The notes below the pieces were generated by a model. That model was not told where the DNA came from, ran no database searches, and saw nothing but the letters and a program-made list of their open reading frames with translations. From DATKFM01 sp046154965 (GTDB taxonomy: Bacteria; Pseudomonadota; Alphaproteobacteria; Dongiales; Dongiaceae), in NCBI GenBank assembly GCA_046154965.1, contig JBJXDY010000012.1, forward strand, positions 23,840-87,839: a stretch of DNA of 64,000 nt, read 5' to 3'. Of the stretch, positions 45,622 through 53,880 are shown piece after piece (within the stretch, counting starts at the first letter, position 1; every line of letters starts with the position of its first letter). Both the position numbers and the translations under genes were made by a program.

Positions 45622-46956
45622 TCAGTCTTTGTTGTGATTGTCGGCCTGGAACACGATACGCCCGTCGACGATGGTGCGCAACACGCGCCCCTGCACCGGC
45701 TTGCCGTCGAAGGCGGAGTTCTTGGATTTGCTCTTCAGCATGGCGGCGTCGATCTTCCAGGCGCGGTTGAGATCGAACAGCGTCACGTCCGCCGGCGCGC
45801 CCTTGGCCAGCCGCCCTTGCGGCAGCCCCAGGATCTCGGCCGGCCGCACGGTCATGCGGGCCAGCAGATCCAGCAGGCCGATATCGCCCCGGTGATACAT
45901 CTCCAGCGCAACCGGCAACATGGTCTCGACTCCGATCACGCCGGGCGAGGCCTGGGCAAAGGGCACACGCTTCGATTCCTGGTCATGGGGCGCATGGTCG
46001 CTGGCGATGCAGTCGATGGTGCCATCGGCCACGGCGGCGATCACTGCGCGCCGGTCCTCCTCGCTGCGCAGAGGCGGCGACACCTTGGCGAAGGTGCGGT
46101 AGTCGCCGATCGAGAGCTCGTTGAGCGCGAAGTAGTGCGGCGCCGTATCGCAGGTGATTTTCAGGCCGCGTTTCTTGGCGCGGCGGATGCTGTCGATGGC
46201 GGCGGCGGTGGTCAGATGGGCGGCGTGATAGCGGCCGCCGGTCAGTTCCACCAGATGCAGATCGCGCTCCAGCAGCATCACTTCCGCGGCAGGGGGAATG
46301 CCGGTCAGGCCCAGCCGCGTCGCCAGCTCGCCCGCATTCATCGCCCCGCCCTCGGCCAGGGTCGGTTCCTCCGGATGCTGAATGATCAGCAGGCCGAAGG
46401 TGCGGCCATAGCTGAGGGCGCGGGCCAGCACGCGGGCGCTGCCGACCGCAAATTCACCGTCGGTGAAGCCGATCGCGCCGCTTTCCGCCAGCAGGCCCAT
46501 CTCCACGATATCCCGGCCCTGCAGCCCCCTGGTGACGGCGCCGTAGCAATAGACCTTGGTTTGCCGAGTCTCCCGCGCGCGCCGGGCGATGAATTCGATG
46601 CCCGCGACATCGTCAAGGACCGGCTGGGTATTCGGCAGCGCCACCATGCTGGTTACGCCGCCGGCCGCGGCCGCCGCAGCAGCACTGGCGATTGTTTCCT
46701 TATGCTCTTCGCCGGGTTCCCGAAGCTGCACCCGCATATCGATCAGGCCGGGCGACAGGCAATGGCCGCCGCCGTCGATTGTCTCCGTGCCCTCGGGCAG
46801 GCCGCTCCTGCCGACATCGGGGCCGAGATCGGCGATCATGCCATCGACCATGAAGATGCCGCCGCGCTGATCCAGCTTGGTCGCGGGATCCAACAGCCGT
46901 GCGTTGAGGATGGCGCGCGGGCGTGTCTGCCGCGGGATGCGGGGTTCCTGCAACAT
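45622..46956 (-). CDS. Dihydroorotase-like PyrC', probably non-catalytic partner of PyrB
   Basis: 444 residues of the amidohydrolase family. The beginning is dihydroorotase-like (ILNARLLDP, DGGGHCLSPGLIDM), but the zinc motif HxH that should follow Asp reads DMRVQLREPG, with Arg and Gln in place of both His. Later motifs survive: DTAPHYFAL, ASDHAPHD, PGVIGVETMLP. This is the pattern of the catalytically dead PyrC' that complexes with aspartate transcarbamoylase in several bacteria; an active PyrC should be elsewhere in the genome. Its ATG at 46956 overlaps the pyrB stop (TGATG). The frame continues upstream to 47256 inside pyrB and is not used. Confidence 0.9.
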   Translation of the reverse strand: MLQEPRIPRQTRPRAILNARLLDPATKLDQRGGIFMVDGMIADLGPDVGRSGLPEGTETIDGGGHCLSPGLIDMRVQLREPGEEHKETIASAAAAAAAGGVTSMVALPNTQPVLDDVAGIEFIARRARETRQTKVYCYGAVTRGLQGRDIVEMGLLAESGAIGFTDGEFAVGSARVLARALSYGRTFGLLIIQHPEEPTLAEGGAMNAGELATRLGLTGIPPAAEVMLLERDLHLVELTGGRYHAAHLTTAAAIDSIRRAKKRGLKITCDTAPHYFALNELSIGDYRTFAKVSPPLRSEEDRRAVIAAVADGTIDCIASDHAPHDQESKRVPFAQASPGVIGVETMLPVALEMYHRGDIGLLDLLARMTVRPAEILGLPQGRLAKGAPADVTLFDLNRAWKIDAAMLKSKSKNSAFDGKPVQGRVLRTIVDGRIVFQADNHNKD

Positions 46957-47930
46957 CACGCAGGCCCCGCATTCGGCCGCAGGCTGCGGGTCAGCACGTC
47001 CAGGCAGGCCATGCGTACGGCCACGCCCATCTCGACCTGCTCGCGGATCAGGCTGCGGTCGATGTCGTCGGCCACCTCGCTGTCGATCTCGACGCCGCGG
47101 TTCATCGGGCCGGGATGCATGATCAGCGCGTCGGGCTTGGCGTTGGCCAGCTTCTCGTAGTCGAGGCCGAAGAAATGGAAGTACTCCCGAATCGACGGCA
47201 CATAGCTGCCCTGCATGCGCTCGGTCTGCAGCCGCAGCATCATCACGATGTCGCAATCCTTCAGGCCCTTGCGCATGTCCGTGAATACCTCGACGCCCAT
47301 GCGGTCGATGCCCGGCGCCAGCAGCGTCGGCGGCGCGATCACCCGCACGCGGGCGCCCATTGTGGTCAGCAGATGGATGTTGGAGCGGGCGACGCGGCTG
47401 TGCCTGATGTCGCCGCAGATCGCCACCAGCAGCCCGGCCAGGCTGCCGCGGCGGCGGCGGATGGTGAGGGCATCCAGCAGCGCCTGCGTCGGGTGTTCAT
47501 GGCTGCCGTCGCCGCCATTGATGACCGCGCAATCCACCTTCTGCGACAGCAGATTGACCGCGCCGGAATCGGGATGGCGCACGACGATCACGTCCGGCCG
47601 CATGGCGTTCAGGGTCGCCGCGGTGTCCAGCAGCGTCTCGCCCTTCTTGATCGCGCTGGTGGCCACCGACATATTGACCACATCGGCGCCCAGGCGTTTC
47701 GCCGCCAGCTCGAACGAGGTGCGGGTGCGGGTCGAGGTCTCGAAAAAAAGATTGATGACCGTCCGCCCATGCAGCAGCGAGTCTTTCTTATCGGCCCGCC
47801 GGTTCTGCTCGACATATGAGTCGGACAAGTCAAGCAGCCCGTCGATCTCCTGGGCTGTCAGTCCTTCGATTCCCAATAGATGACGGCGCGAATAGAAGAG
47901 GGAGGAAGATCGATCTGCCGATGCGCTCAT
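46956..47930 (-). CDS. pyrB: Aspartate carbamoyltransferase catalytic subunit
   Basis: Condenses carbamoyl phosphate and aspartate in pyrimidine synthesis. The 324-residue product has INLFFETSTRTRTSFELAAKRLGADVVNM (carbamoyl-phosphate site STRTR), AVINGGDGSHEHPTQALLDA and MHPGPMNRGVEI, all canonical. I use ATG 47930 (MSASADRSSSLFYSRRHLLGIEGL); a longer frame to 48149 adds 73 residues of low-complexity composition. No pyrI is present, as expected for the class associated with PyrC'. It is divergent from the PAS_5 gene. A leftward run follows: pyrC', plsY, dprA, topA. Confidence 0.95.
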   Translation of the reverse strand: MSASADRSSSLFYSRRHLLGIEGLTAQEIDGLLDLSDSYVEQNRRADKKDSLLHGRTVINLFFETSTRTRTSFELAAKRLGADVVNMSVATSAIKKGETLLDTAATLNAMRPDVIVVRHPDSGAVNLLSQKVDCAVINGGDGSHEHPTQALLDALTIRRRRGSLAGLLVAICGDIRHSRVARSNIHLLTTMGARVRVIAPPTLLAPGIDRMGVEVFTDMRKGLKDCDIVMMLRLQTERMQGSYVPSIREYFHFFGLDYEKLANAKPDALIMHPGPMNRGVEIDSEVADDIDRSLIREQVEMGVAVRMACLDVLTRSLRPNAGPA

Positions 47931-48120
47931 CGGGGGCGGACTATAGGTCCGGGCAATCCGGGGGCGCAAGGGTGCGGCGGAAAGGGCCGCCAATGGCCCG
48001 GATTTCCCCGGCGATTCGCCTGATAGCGGCATGCTGTGCCGAATCACCGGCTCGTGAGTCCCTTTATGGAAATGGTTGCGGTATGCAGTGTATGGTCGGC
48101 TTGAGAGAGGATTGCGACCG

Positions 48121-48636
48121 ATGGCCCATAGCTTGGATCCGCTTACCATTAAATCCGTGATGGTGGGCGATCTCTACGCCTATTGGCTGAAAAAGCGCGG
48201 CGATCGGCTGATGCCGTGCCGCGCCGATATCGAGCCGGCCGAGATCAAACCTCTGCTGCCGTACCTGTTCCTGTCGGACTTCGAAACCGAGCCGTTCCGG
48301 GTGCGCTACCGGCTGATCGGCACGGAGATCGTCAATCATGCGCGCTTCGATTTCACCGGCCGCTACCTGGACGAGCTGGATTTCAGCGCCTACGACAAAG
48401 TGGATTGGCAGAGCCTGTACCTATTGGTTTGGGAGCGGAAGGCGCCGCTTTTCGGCGAGGCGCTGGAAACTTTCTCCAACCGGCTGCGGCCGTCCGCACC
48501 CTATCAATACTGCATCCTGCCTTTGTCCGTGGACGGGGTGAACGCGACCGGTGCGATCGCCATGGAGGAGTACCAGAAGCTCAGCCTGCATGAGCGCGAA
48601 CTGCTTGAGGCGACCTCGCTGAAGAGCAGGCGCTGA
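48121..48636 (+). CDS. PAS_5 domain protein
   Basis: 171 residues. The sequence (LYAYWLKKRGDRLMPCRADI, EPAEIKPLLPYLFLSDFETEP, then FRVRYRLIGTEIVNHARFDFTGRYLDE in pieces) matches the PAS_5 family, stand-alone PAS-like domains common in alphaproteobacteria. The last part, ILPLSVDGVNATGAIAMEEY, fits the family's C-terminal strands. No output domain is attached. Proteins of this family are thought to be small signal-sensing modules, but no ligand can be named. ATG 48121 begins the core; an upstream GTG-type extension is possible. It is divergent from pyrB and convergent with the CoA-transferase gene. Confidence 0.85.
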   Translation: MAHSLDPLTIKSVMVGDLYAYWLKKRGDRLMPCRADIEPAEIKPLLPYLFLSDFETEPFRVRYRLIGTEIVNHARFDFTGRYLDELDFSAYDKVDWQSLYLLVWERKAPLFGEALETFSNRLRPSAPYQYCILPLSVDGVNATGAIAMEEYQKLSLHERELLEATSLKSRR

Positions 48637-48647
48637 CGGCGCGCCCG

Positions 48648-49880
48648 TCAGATCACGCCGCGCTGCCTTAGCGATTCGATCTCCGCCTCGGACATCTGCA
48701 GCAGCTCGCCCAGCACATCCTGCGTATGCTGCCCGCAAAAAGGCGGCGGCAAGCGGTAGTCGACCGGCGTTTCGGAGAACTTGATCGGGTTGCCGATCAG
48801 GCCGACCGTGCCGGAGGCCGAGAGCGGGTGCGGCATGGTGATCTGCATCTCCCGCTGCTGCACCTGCGGGTCCGCGAACACCTGGTCCACATTGTTGACC
48901 GGGCTGCAGGGCACGCCGAGCTTGGCCAACCCGTCGATCCATTCCGCCTGCTTCTTCCGCCGCGTCACTTCGGACAGCAGGTCATAGATCGCGCGCCGGT
49001 TGCGCACGCGGTCGGCATTGGTCAGGAAGCGCGGATTCTTGGCCAGTTCCGGCGCGCCGGCGAAGTCGCAGAACCTCTGGTACTGCGCATCGTTGCCGAC
49101 GGCGAGAATGATAAAGCCGTCCGACGCCGGCAGCACGTTGTAGGGCACGATGTTCGGATGTTCGTTGCCCACGCGCTGCGGCACCTTGCCGGAAGTCAGG
49201 TAGTTGAGGCCCACATTGATCAGCCAGGCCACCTGGCTGTCGAGCAGCGCCAGATCGATGTACTGGCCCTGGCCGGTCTTCTCCCGGTGATGCAGCGCGC
49301 CCAGGATTGCCACCGTCGCATACATGCCGCACATCACGTCGGCGATGCCGACGCCGACTTTCATCGGCGGACGGTCGGGCTCGCCGGTGATGCTCATGAT
49401 GCCGCCGATACCCTGGGCCAGCAGGTCATAGCCGGCGCGGGGCGCATAGGGTCCGGTCTGGCCGAAGCCGCTGATGGAGCAATAGACCAGCCGCGGATTG
49501 CTGTCCTTCAGGTCGGCATAACTCAGCCCATAGCGCGCCATGTCGCCGACCTTGAAGTTCTCGATCATGATGTCGCATTTCGCGATCAGCTTCTTCGCCA
49601 GCGCTTGGCCTTCGGGCTTGGAGATGTCGACGGTGACGGAGCGCTTGTTGCGGTTGGAGCTGAGATAGTAGGCCGCCTCGTTGGTGTCCTTGCCGTCCTT
49701 CCCCTTCAGATAGGGCGGGCCCCATTTGCGCGTGTCGTCGCCGGCGCCGGGCCGCTCTATCTTGATCACTTCCGCGCCGAGATCGCCCAGCAGCTGCGTG
49801 CAGGTCGGCCCCGCCAGGATACGGGAGAGGTCGAAAACGCGGATGCCGGAGAGCGGGCCGGTGGAGGTCTGTTCGGTCAT
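48648..49880 (-). CDS. CaiB/BaiF family CoA-transferase
   Basis: Class III CoA-transferase of 410 residues that moves CoA between carboxylic acids. Features in order: GIRVFDLSRILAGPTCTQLLGDLGAEVIKIERPG, NRNKRSVTVDI, YCSISGFGQTGPYAPRAGYDLLAQG containing the catalytic Asp (YD), and a C-terminal SPVNNVDQVFADPQ segment that belongs to this family. The substrate is unknown; formyl-CoA/oxalate, carnitine and 2-methylfumaryl enzymes share these motifs. ATG 49880. It stands alone, converging with the PAS_5 gene and following the M48 gene on the same strand by 105 bp. Confidence 0.92.
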   Translation of the reverse strand: MTEQTSTGPLSGIRVFDLSRILAGPTCTQLLGDLGAEVIKIERPGAGDDTRKWGPPYLKGKDGKDTNEAAYYLSSNRNKRSVTVDISKPEGQALAKKLIAKCDIMIENFKVGDMARYGLSYADLKDSNPRLVYCSISGFGQTGPYAPRAGYDLLAQGIGGIMSITGEPDRPPMKVGVGIADVMCGMYATVAILGALHHREKTGQGQYIDLALLDSQVAWLINVGLNYLTSGKVPQRVGNEHPNIVPYNVLPASDGFIILAVGNDAQYQRFCDFAGAPELAKNPRFLTNADRVRNRRAIYDLLSEVTRRKKQAEWIDGLAKLGVPCSPVNNVDQVFADPQVQQREMQITMPHPLSASGTVGLIGNPIKFSETPVDYRLPPPFCGQHTQDVLGELLQMSEAEIESLRQRGVI

Positions 49881-49985
49881 GAAGTTCCCGGGGCGAGAGG
49901 GCGCAAGGTCCGCACGGCAGCCAGGCCGATTGGGAATCTGCGCACTCTCCCCGCCGGGCGCGAGCCGGTCAAGCCCACCGGTGCT

Positions 49986-50822
49986 TCAGGATTTCCAGGG
50001 CGGCAATTTGGTCGGGCTGTGCTCAACCTCGACGATCGCTCTTTCCCAGGCGGCCATGCGCTCCGGCCCGGCGGGGTGGGTGTCGAATAACGATGCCTTG
50101 GTCTTTTTCTTGTCGAGCTGCGCCAGAACCTGCCAGACATGCCCTGCCTTGCGCAAATCATAGCCGGCGCGCGCCAGCAGATAGGCGGACAGCAAGTCCG
50201 CCTCCCGCTCCTGGGATTTCGAATAGCTGAGCGCGCCAATCTGCGCACCGACGCCGGCCCAGGTGCCGACGGCGTTCGTCATCGCGGGATCGTTGCCGTC
50301 GGCGCCTGCCGCCATCGCACCGCCAGCGGCGGCCAGTCCCACAAGGATGGCGCCGATCGCCGCATTGCGCTGTTTCTCCTCGATATGCCGCCCCAGATGA
50401 TGGCCGTATTCATGCGCCACGACAGCGGCGACTTCTTCCTCGGACTGCAGCAATTCGAGCAGTCCGCGCTGCACCACCACGCTGTCCTTGCCCGACGCGT
50501 AGGCATTGACTTCGCCGTCGCTGGAGTAGGTGATGTTGATCCGGCAGCTTTTCACCTTCGCGTGCTGGCAAAGCGCCGGCGCCGAAGCTTGCAGGCGGTC
50601 GGCGATCCGGCGCAGCAGTTGGCGCGACTCCGCCTCCGTCCGCAGGTATCTCGGCAAGTATGACGATGCCGAACCGATCGTCAGCGATGCCCTGTTGACA
50701 TCGGCGTCGCTGAGTTCCGGCAGCACGAAATCCGCGCCTGAACAGCCGGTGAGCGCCAGGGTCGCGGCGATCCCAAACAGAGCCCGCCGGAATGACCCGG
50801 CGGACCGTCCTGAGCGTGACAT
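49986..50822 (-). CDS. M48 family metalloprotease, lipoprotein
   Basis: 278 residues. The N-terminus FGIAATLALTGC is a lipoprotein signal with lipobox LTGC. The protease domain includes VVVQRGLLELLQSEEEVAAVVAHEYGHHLGRHIE with the HEXXH zinc site, an extra His and a downstream Glu in QEREADLLSAYLLARAGYD. This resembles BepA/LoiP, proteases that clear misassembled outer-membrane proteins. ATG 50822 is placed by a strong GGAGGAAG. It lies upstream of the CoA-transferase gene on the same strand and downstream of ruvX; both may be separate units. Confidence 0.9.
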   Translation of the reverse strand: MSRSGRSAGSFRRALFGIAATLALTGCSGADFVLPELSDADVNRASLTIGSASSYLPRYLRTEAESRQLLRRIADRLQASAPALCQHAKVKSCRINITYSSDGEVNAYASGKDSVVVQRGLLELLQSEEEVAAVVAHEYGHHLGRHIEEKQRNAAIGAILVGLAAAGGAMAAGADGNDPAMTNAVGTWAGVGAQIGALSYSKSQEREADLLSAYLLARAGYDLRKAGHVWQVLAQLDKKKTKASLFDTHPAGPERMAAWERAIVEVEHSPTKLPPWKS

Positions 50823-50911
50823 TTTTCTTCCTCCCACCACTTTCGGTTGTATTTGCCGGTGAACATATCCTGTCCGCTGCAACCGTGCAAGGGCTTGTTG
50901 GATAGCTTCTA

Positions 50912-51385
50912 CTACCTGCGCGTGCCGGCGCTGAGGGCGTCGAGGGCGCCCTGCAGGATGTAGGTGGCCGCCAGGGTGTCGACGGCGCGGGCGCGCTGTC
51001 TGCGGGTCAAATCGGCCTCCAGCATGGGCCGGGTCACCGCCATGGTGGACAGGCGTTCGTCCCAGAACGCGATCGGCAAATCGCCCTGGGCCAGCAGATT
51101 GCGGGCGAATTGTCGCACCGACTGGCAGCGCGGCCCCTCGCTGCCGTCCATATTGAGGGGCAGGCCGATGACCAGGCCGCCCACATTGCGCTCGGCCATG
51201 ATCTGCCGCAGCCCCGCCAGATCGGCGGCGAATTTCTTGCGCTGGATCGTGCTGACGGCCGTGGCCACCGACAGCAGCGAATCTGAAACGGCGACGCCGA
51301 TGGTTTTCTCGCCGAGATCAAGGCCCAACAGCCTTTGCCCGGCGGTCAGGGCGGCGCGAAGGTCCAGCAGCGGAAGGACTGGCAT
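50912..51385 (-). CDS. ruvX: Holliday-junction resolvase-like / pre-16S nuclease RuvX (YqgF)
   Basis: RNase-H-fold nuclease that processes 16S rRNA 5' end. The 157-residue product has RLLGLDLGEKTIGVAVSD with the first catalytic Asp, VIGLPLNMDGSEGPR, FWDERLSTM with the Glu, and ARAVDTLAATYILQGALD with the last Asp. ATG 51385 starts the family core; the frame continues to 51589 without support. In alphaproteobacteria ruvX often lies near gatC and pyrB, as here. It is divergent from the LysE-like gene. Confidence 0.93.
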   Translation of the reverse strand: MPVLPLLDLRAALTAGQRLLGLDLGEKTIGVAVSDSLLSVATAVSTIQRKKFAADLAGLRQIMAERNVGGLVIGLPLNMDGSEGPRCQSVRQFARNLLAQGDLPIAFWDERLSTMAVTRPMLEADLTRRQRARAVDTLAATYILQGALDALSAGTRR

Positions 51386-51571
51386 GCGCCGTCTTAGCAA
51401 GCGCCGCGCCCCATGGGCAAGCAACGGGGGCGAGCTTTGCGGCGCCGTTGACCTCGCGGACCGCCGGCGGCGCTCTTGGCCATGGACAAGCCGGGGCCTG
51501 ATTGGCTTAAGTCCTTGCCGGGCGGCAGCAAGCGACCGCGCCGGACGACACACAGGAGAGCGAACGCCCGG

Positions 51572-52237
51572 ATGGATTGGCTGTTCCACGTCACTCTACT
51601 GTTCAAGGGAATCTTTATCGGTTTCGCGGTTGCCGCGCCCGTCGGGCCTATCGGTATGCTCTGCGTCCGCCGGACCCTGGCTGACGGGCGGCTCGCCGGC
51701 TTCGTTTCCGGGCTTGGCGCGGCGACGGCCGACGCGATCTACGGACTCATCGCCGCCATGAGCCTGTCATTCATCAGCTACTTCATCGTCGAACATAAGG
51801 ACTGGATAAGCGTCGTCGGCGGAATCTTCCTGCTGTTTTTGGGTTATGTGGAGTTGAAGGCCAAACCGATCGATCCGGCCGCGGGCGCGCCGACCACGCT
51901 GGGCCTGGTCGGCCATTTCTTCACCACCCTGTTCTGGACCCTGAGCAATCCCATCACCATACTCACCTTCATCGCGGTGTTCACCGGCCTCGATGTCGCC
52001 GGCCCCGGCGGCCAGATCGGTTCGCCGGAACGGGAGTTCGCGGGCATCAGCGCCATGGTGATCGGCGTGTTCTTCGGCTCGACGCTCTGGTGGCTGGTGC
52101 TGACCCAGGGTGTGGGCATGTTCCGGCACCATTTCTTCGGCCCCGGCCAGACGACCCGCTGGCCCAATTTCATCGCCGGCACGCTGATCATCATGTTCGG
52201 GCTTTACGCCCTGACGGCGGCGTTCCGGCTGTTCTAG
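51572..52237 (+). CDS. LysE-family transporter
   Basis: Inner-membrane exporter of about 221 residues with six predicted helices: GIFIGFAVAAPVGPIGMLCV is the conserved first helix (AxPxGP), followed by GLGAATADAIYGLIAAMSL, WISVVGGIFLLFLGYVELK, HFFTTLFWTLSNPITILTFI, FFGSTLWWLVLTQG and a last helix. The second signature, TLSNPITIL, is typical. Substrates of this family are amino acids or their analogues. I use ATG 51572, because the 32 residues ahead of it are polar. Its stop overlaps the end of a leftward acyltransferase remnant. Confidence 0.9.
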   Translation: MDWLFHVTLLFKGIFIGFAVAAPVGPIGMLCVRRTLADGRLAGFVSGLGAATADAIYGLIAAMSLSFISYFIVEHKDWISVVGGIFLLFLGYVELKAKPIDPAAGAPTTLGLVGHFFTTLFWTLSNPITILTFIAVFTGLDVAGPGGQIGSPEREFAGISAMVIGVFFGSTLWWLVLTQGVGMFRHHFFGPGQTTRWPNFIAGTLIIMFGLYALTAAFRLF

Positions 52238-52413
52238 GCGGCGGCCCGCCGGCCCTCGCGCCAGAACGGCCGCACGCCGTGGCGGAACAGCACGAAAAGG
52301 ATGGCAAGCGCCCGGAGCCCGTCCAGCTCGGGGATCGACTCAGAGCCGCGCGGCATGGCGAGATAGTCGCGGCCGCGCTGCGTCCAACGGGTCGCGGCGA
52401 TAGCGAGAGTCAC
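52234..52413 (-). pseudogene. N-terminal stub of an acyltransferase-3 (OafA/YrhL type) gene
   Basis: A 59-codon frame too short to be noticed by length. It starts GTG 52413, ten bases after the upstream membrane-protein stop, and ends at TAG 52234-52236, overlapping the LysE stop. Residues 27-51 read SIPELDGLRALAILFVLFRH followed by GVRPFW, the typical acyltransferase-3 N-terminus with its essential Arg-His region and first helix. All later helices, normally more than 300 residues, are missing, and the last residues (EGRRAAA) are unrelated. The rest was probably deleted when the LysE region was joined. It may be expressed as a fragment but cannot be active. Confidence 0.6.
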
Positions 52414-52420
52414 GGCACAA

Positions 52421-53452
52421 TCAGGCGATGCCGAGCGTTTTCTGCAGGCTCTTGCGCCTGACCTTCCAGATGATGGAATCGGCGATGTAGTGGTGGAAAT
52501 TCAGGATCTGAAAGCTGATGACCATGATCGGCAGGGCCGCGAGCGTGAAGGCCAGCGACATATAGATCGTCGTCGAGAGTCCGACGCAGACCAGGAAGTA
52601 GAGCCAGTAGTTGCGGGTCTGGCTGATATAGGACAGGAACTTCGCCTGCGGCTCGATCCCGCCCCTGAAGCGGTTGTTGTTGAACATCCAGACGAACAGG
52701 ATGTACTGCGCGTTGTGCCAGATGTTCACGGTCAGCCAGCCGGCGCTGACGTCGTCGATGACGATATAGCCGACGAAGAACATCAGGAAATGCGTGGAGA
52801 CATAGAGCGTATGCGCCAGGGGCAGCCGTCCCTGCCACCACAGCTGCAGACGCGTCACCGCGAACCAGGCCACGCCGGCGACCGCGGCTATGCCAATGAC
52901 GTCGACCAGCAATCCCGCCACAGGCAGGACCTTGATCGGCATCGACAGGAAGGTCTCCGGCGCCTGATAGGATCGGTGCAGGATGCCCCACAGCGGCAGC
53001 AGGTAGAACGCGATCTGCATGACCGTCAGATTGTCGCCGGCGATGCCGCCGGCCTTGCGGCGGTAGACCTGGGACACACCCCAGCTCTGGCGCGCATAGT
53101 GGAACCACTGCCAATAGAAATAGAGCGTAATGATCGACCAGAGGCCGAGCCCGAGATACATCGCCAGCACGCCGGCGAGCACCATCGGCGGCAGGTAGAG
53201 CACGATGAACCGGTGCGCCCGGAAGCTCTCGCGGTCGAAGGTCAGGCGCGTGAAGGTCGAGACCACATGGTGGTAGCCAAGCAGCCAGAGGTCGGCCAGC
53301 ATGATTGGAATCAGAAGCTGCGGATTGAGCGTTACCGCAAAGCCCGAGAACAGACCGATGCCGGCAATGGCCGCGATGAAGCCGAGATCGAACTCGCGGC
53401 TGCGCAGCCAGCCCGGCGAGGACGCGGTGGAGTTTACGGTCGTGGCGGACAT
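52421..53452 (-). CDS. His-rich polytopic membrane protein of unknown function
   Basis: 343 residues with about nine to ten hydrophobic segments. Repeated aromatic-His motifs stand out: YHHVVSTFTR near residue 60, QWFHYARQSWG near 117, STHFLMFF near 210, NIWHNAQYI near 237 and NFHHYIADSIIWK near the C-terminus. I do not recognise a characterised family, though HHY(x)D(x)xIWK-like endings occur in unassigned bacterial membrane proteins. The many His/Tyr positions near helix ends suggest metal or haem binding, or lipid chemistry; this is inference. ATG 53452. Downstream on the same strand is the acyltransferase stub, so the two may once have formed an envelope-glycan or lipid-modification pair. 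Confidence 0.75.
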   Translation of the reverse strand: MSATTVNSTASSPGWLRSREFDLGFIAAIAGIGLFSGFAVTLNPQLLIPIMLADLWLLGYHHVVSTFTRLTFDRESFRAHRFIVLYLPPMVLAGVLAMYLGLGLWSIITLYFYWQWFHYARQSWGVSQVYRRKAGGIAGDNLTVMQIAFYLLPLWGILHRSYQAPETFLSMPIKVLPVAGLLVDVIGIAAVAGVAWFAVTRLQLWWQGRLPLAHTLYVSTHFLMFFVGYIVIDDVSAGWLTVNIWHNAQYILFVWMFNNNRFRGGIEPQAKFLSYISQTRNYWLYFLVCVGLSTTIYMSLAFTLAALPIMVISFQILNFHHYIADSIIWKVRRKSLQKTLGIA

Positions 53453-53518
53453 GGCTAATTGCTTAGCCCAGGCCCGATTACCAAACCCTTAAAGAAAGGT
53501 TTCTGGCGCTGCCGCGGG

Positions 53519-53547
53519 TTGCGACAAAGTTGCGCCGATGCTAGTTT
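53519..53547 (+). promoter_or_regulatory. Putative promoter of gatCAB
   Basis: TTGCGA (53519-53524), 17-base spacer, TAGTTT (53542-53547), 45 bases before the gatC ATG. Confidence 0.4.
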
Positions 53548-53592
53548 CCGCGCGCCGAATTAACCAATGACATCGCTGGGAACTCCAGGAAA

Positions 53593-53880
53593 ATGCCGCT
53601 CGATCGCAAGACCGTGGCCCATATCGCAACGCTCGCCCGCATCAAGGTGCCGGAGAGCGATCTCGGCGCCATGGCCAAGGAACTGGACACGATCATCCAT
53701 TGGGTGGAGCAGCTCGGCGAGGTGGACACTTCGAAAGTAGAGCCGATGACCGGCGCCGTGCGCGTCACCCTGCCGCGCCGGAAGGACGAGATCACCGACG
53801 GCAATTGCCGCGACAAGATCCTGGCCAACGCGCCGGAACAGGCCCACGGATTCTTCCTGGTGCCGAAGGTGGTGGAGTGA
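53593..53880 (+). CDS. gatC: Asp/Glu-tRNA amidotransferase subunit C
   Basis: Small 95-residue subunit that stabilises GatA-GatB in the complex converting Glu-tRNA-Gln and Asp-tRNA-Asn to the correct aminoacyl-tRNAs. Typical sequence: TVAHIATLARIKVPESDLGA, LDTIIHWVEQLGEVDTSKVEP, and the C-terminal LRKD-like RKDEITDGNCRDKILANAPE with GFFLVPKVVE at the end. ATG 53593; the TGA overlaps the gatA ATG by one base (TGATG), so translation is coupled. Confidence 0.95.
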   Translation: MPLDRKTVAHIATLARIKVPESDLGAMAKELDTIIHWVEQLGEVDTSKVEPMTGAVRVTLPRRKDEITDGNCRDKILANAPEQAHGFFLVPKVVE

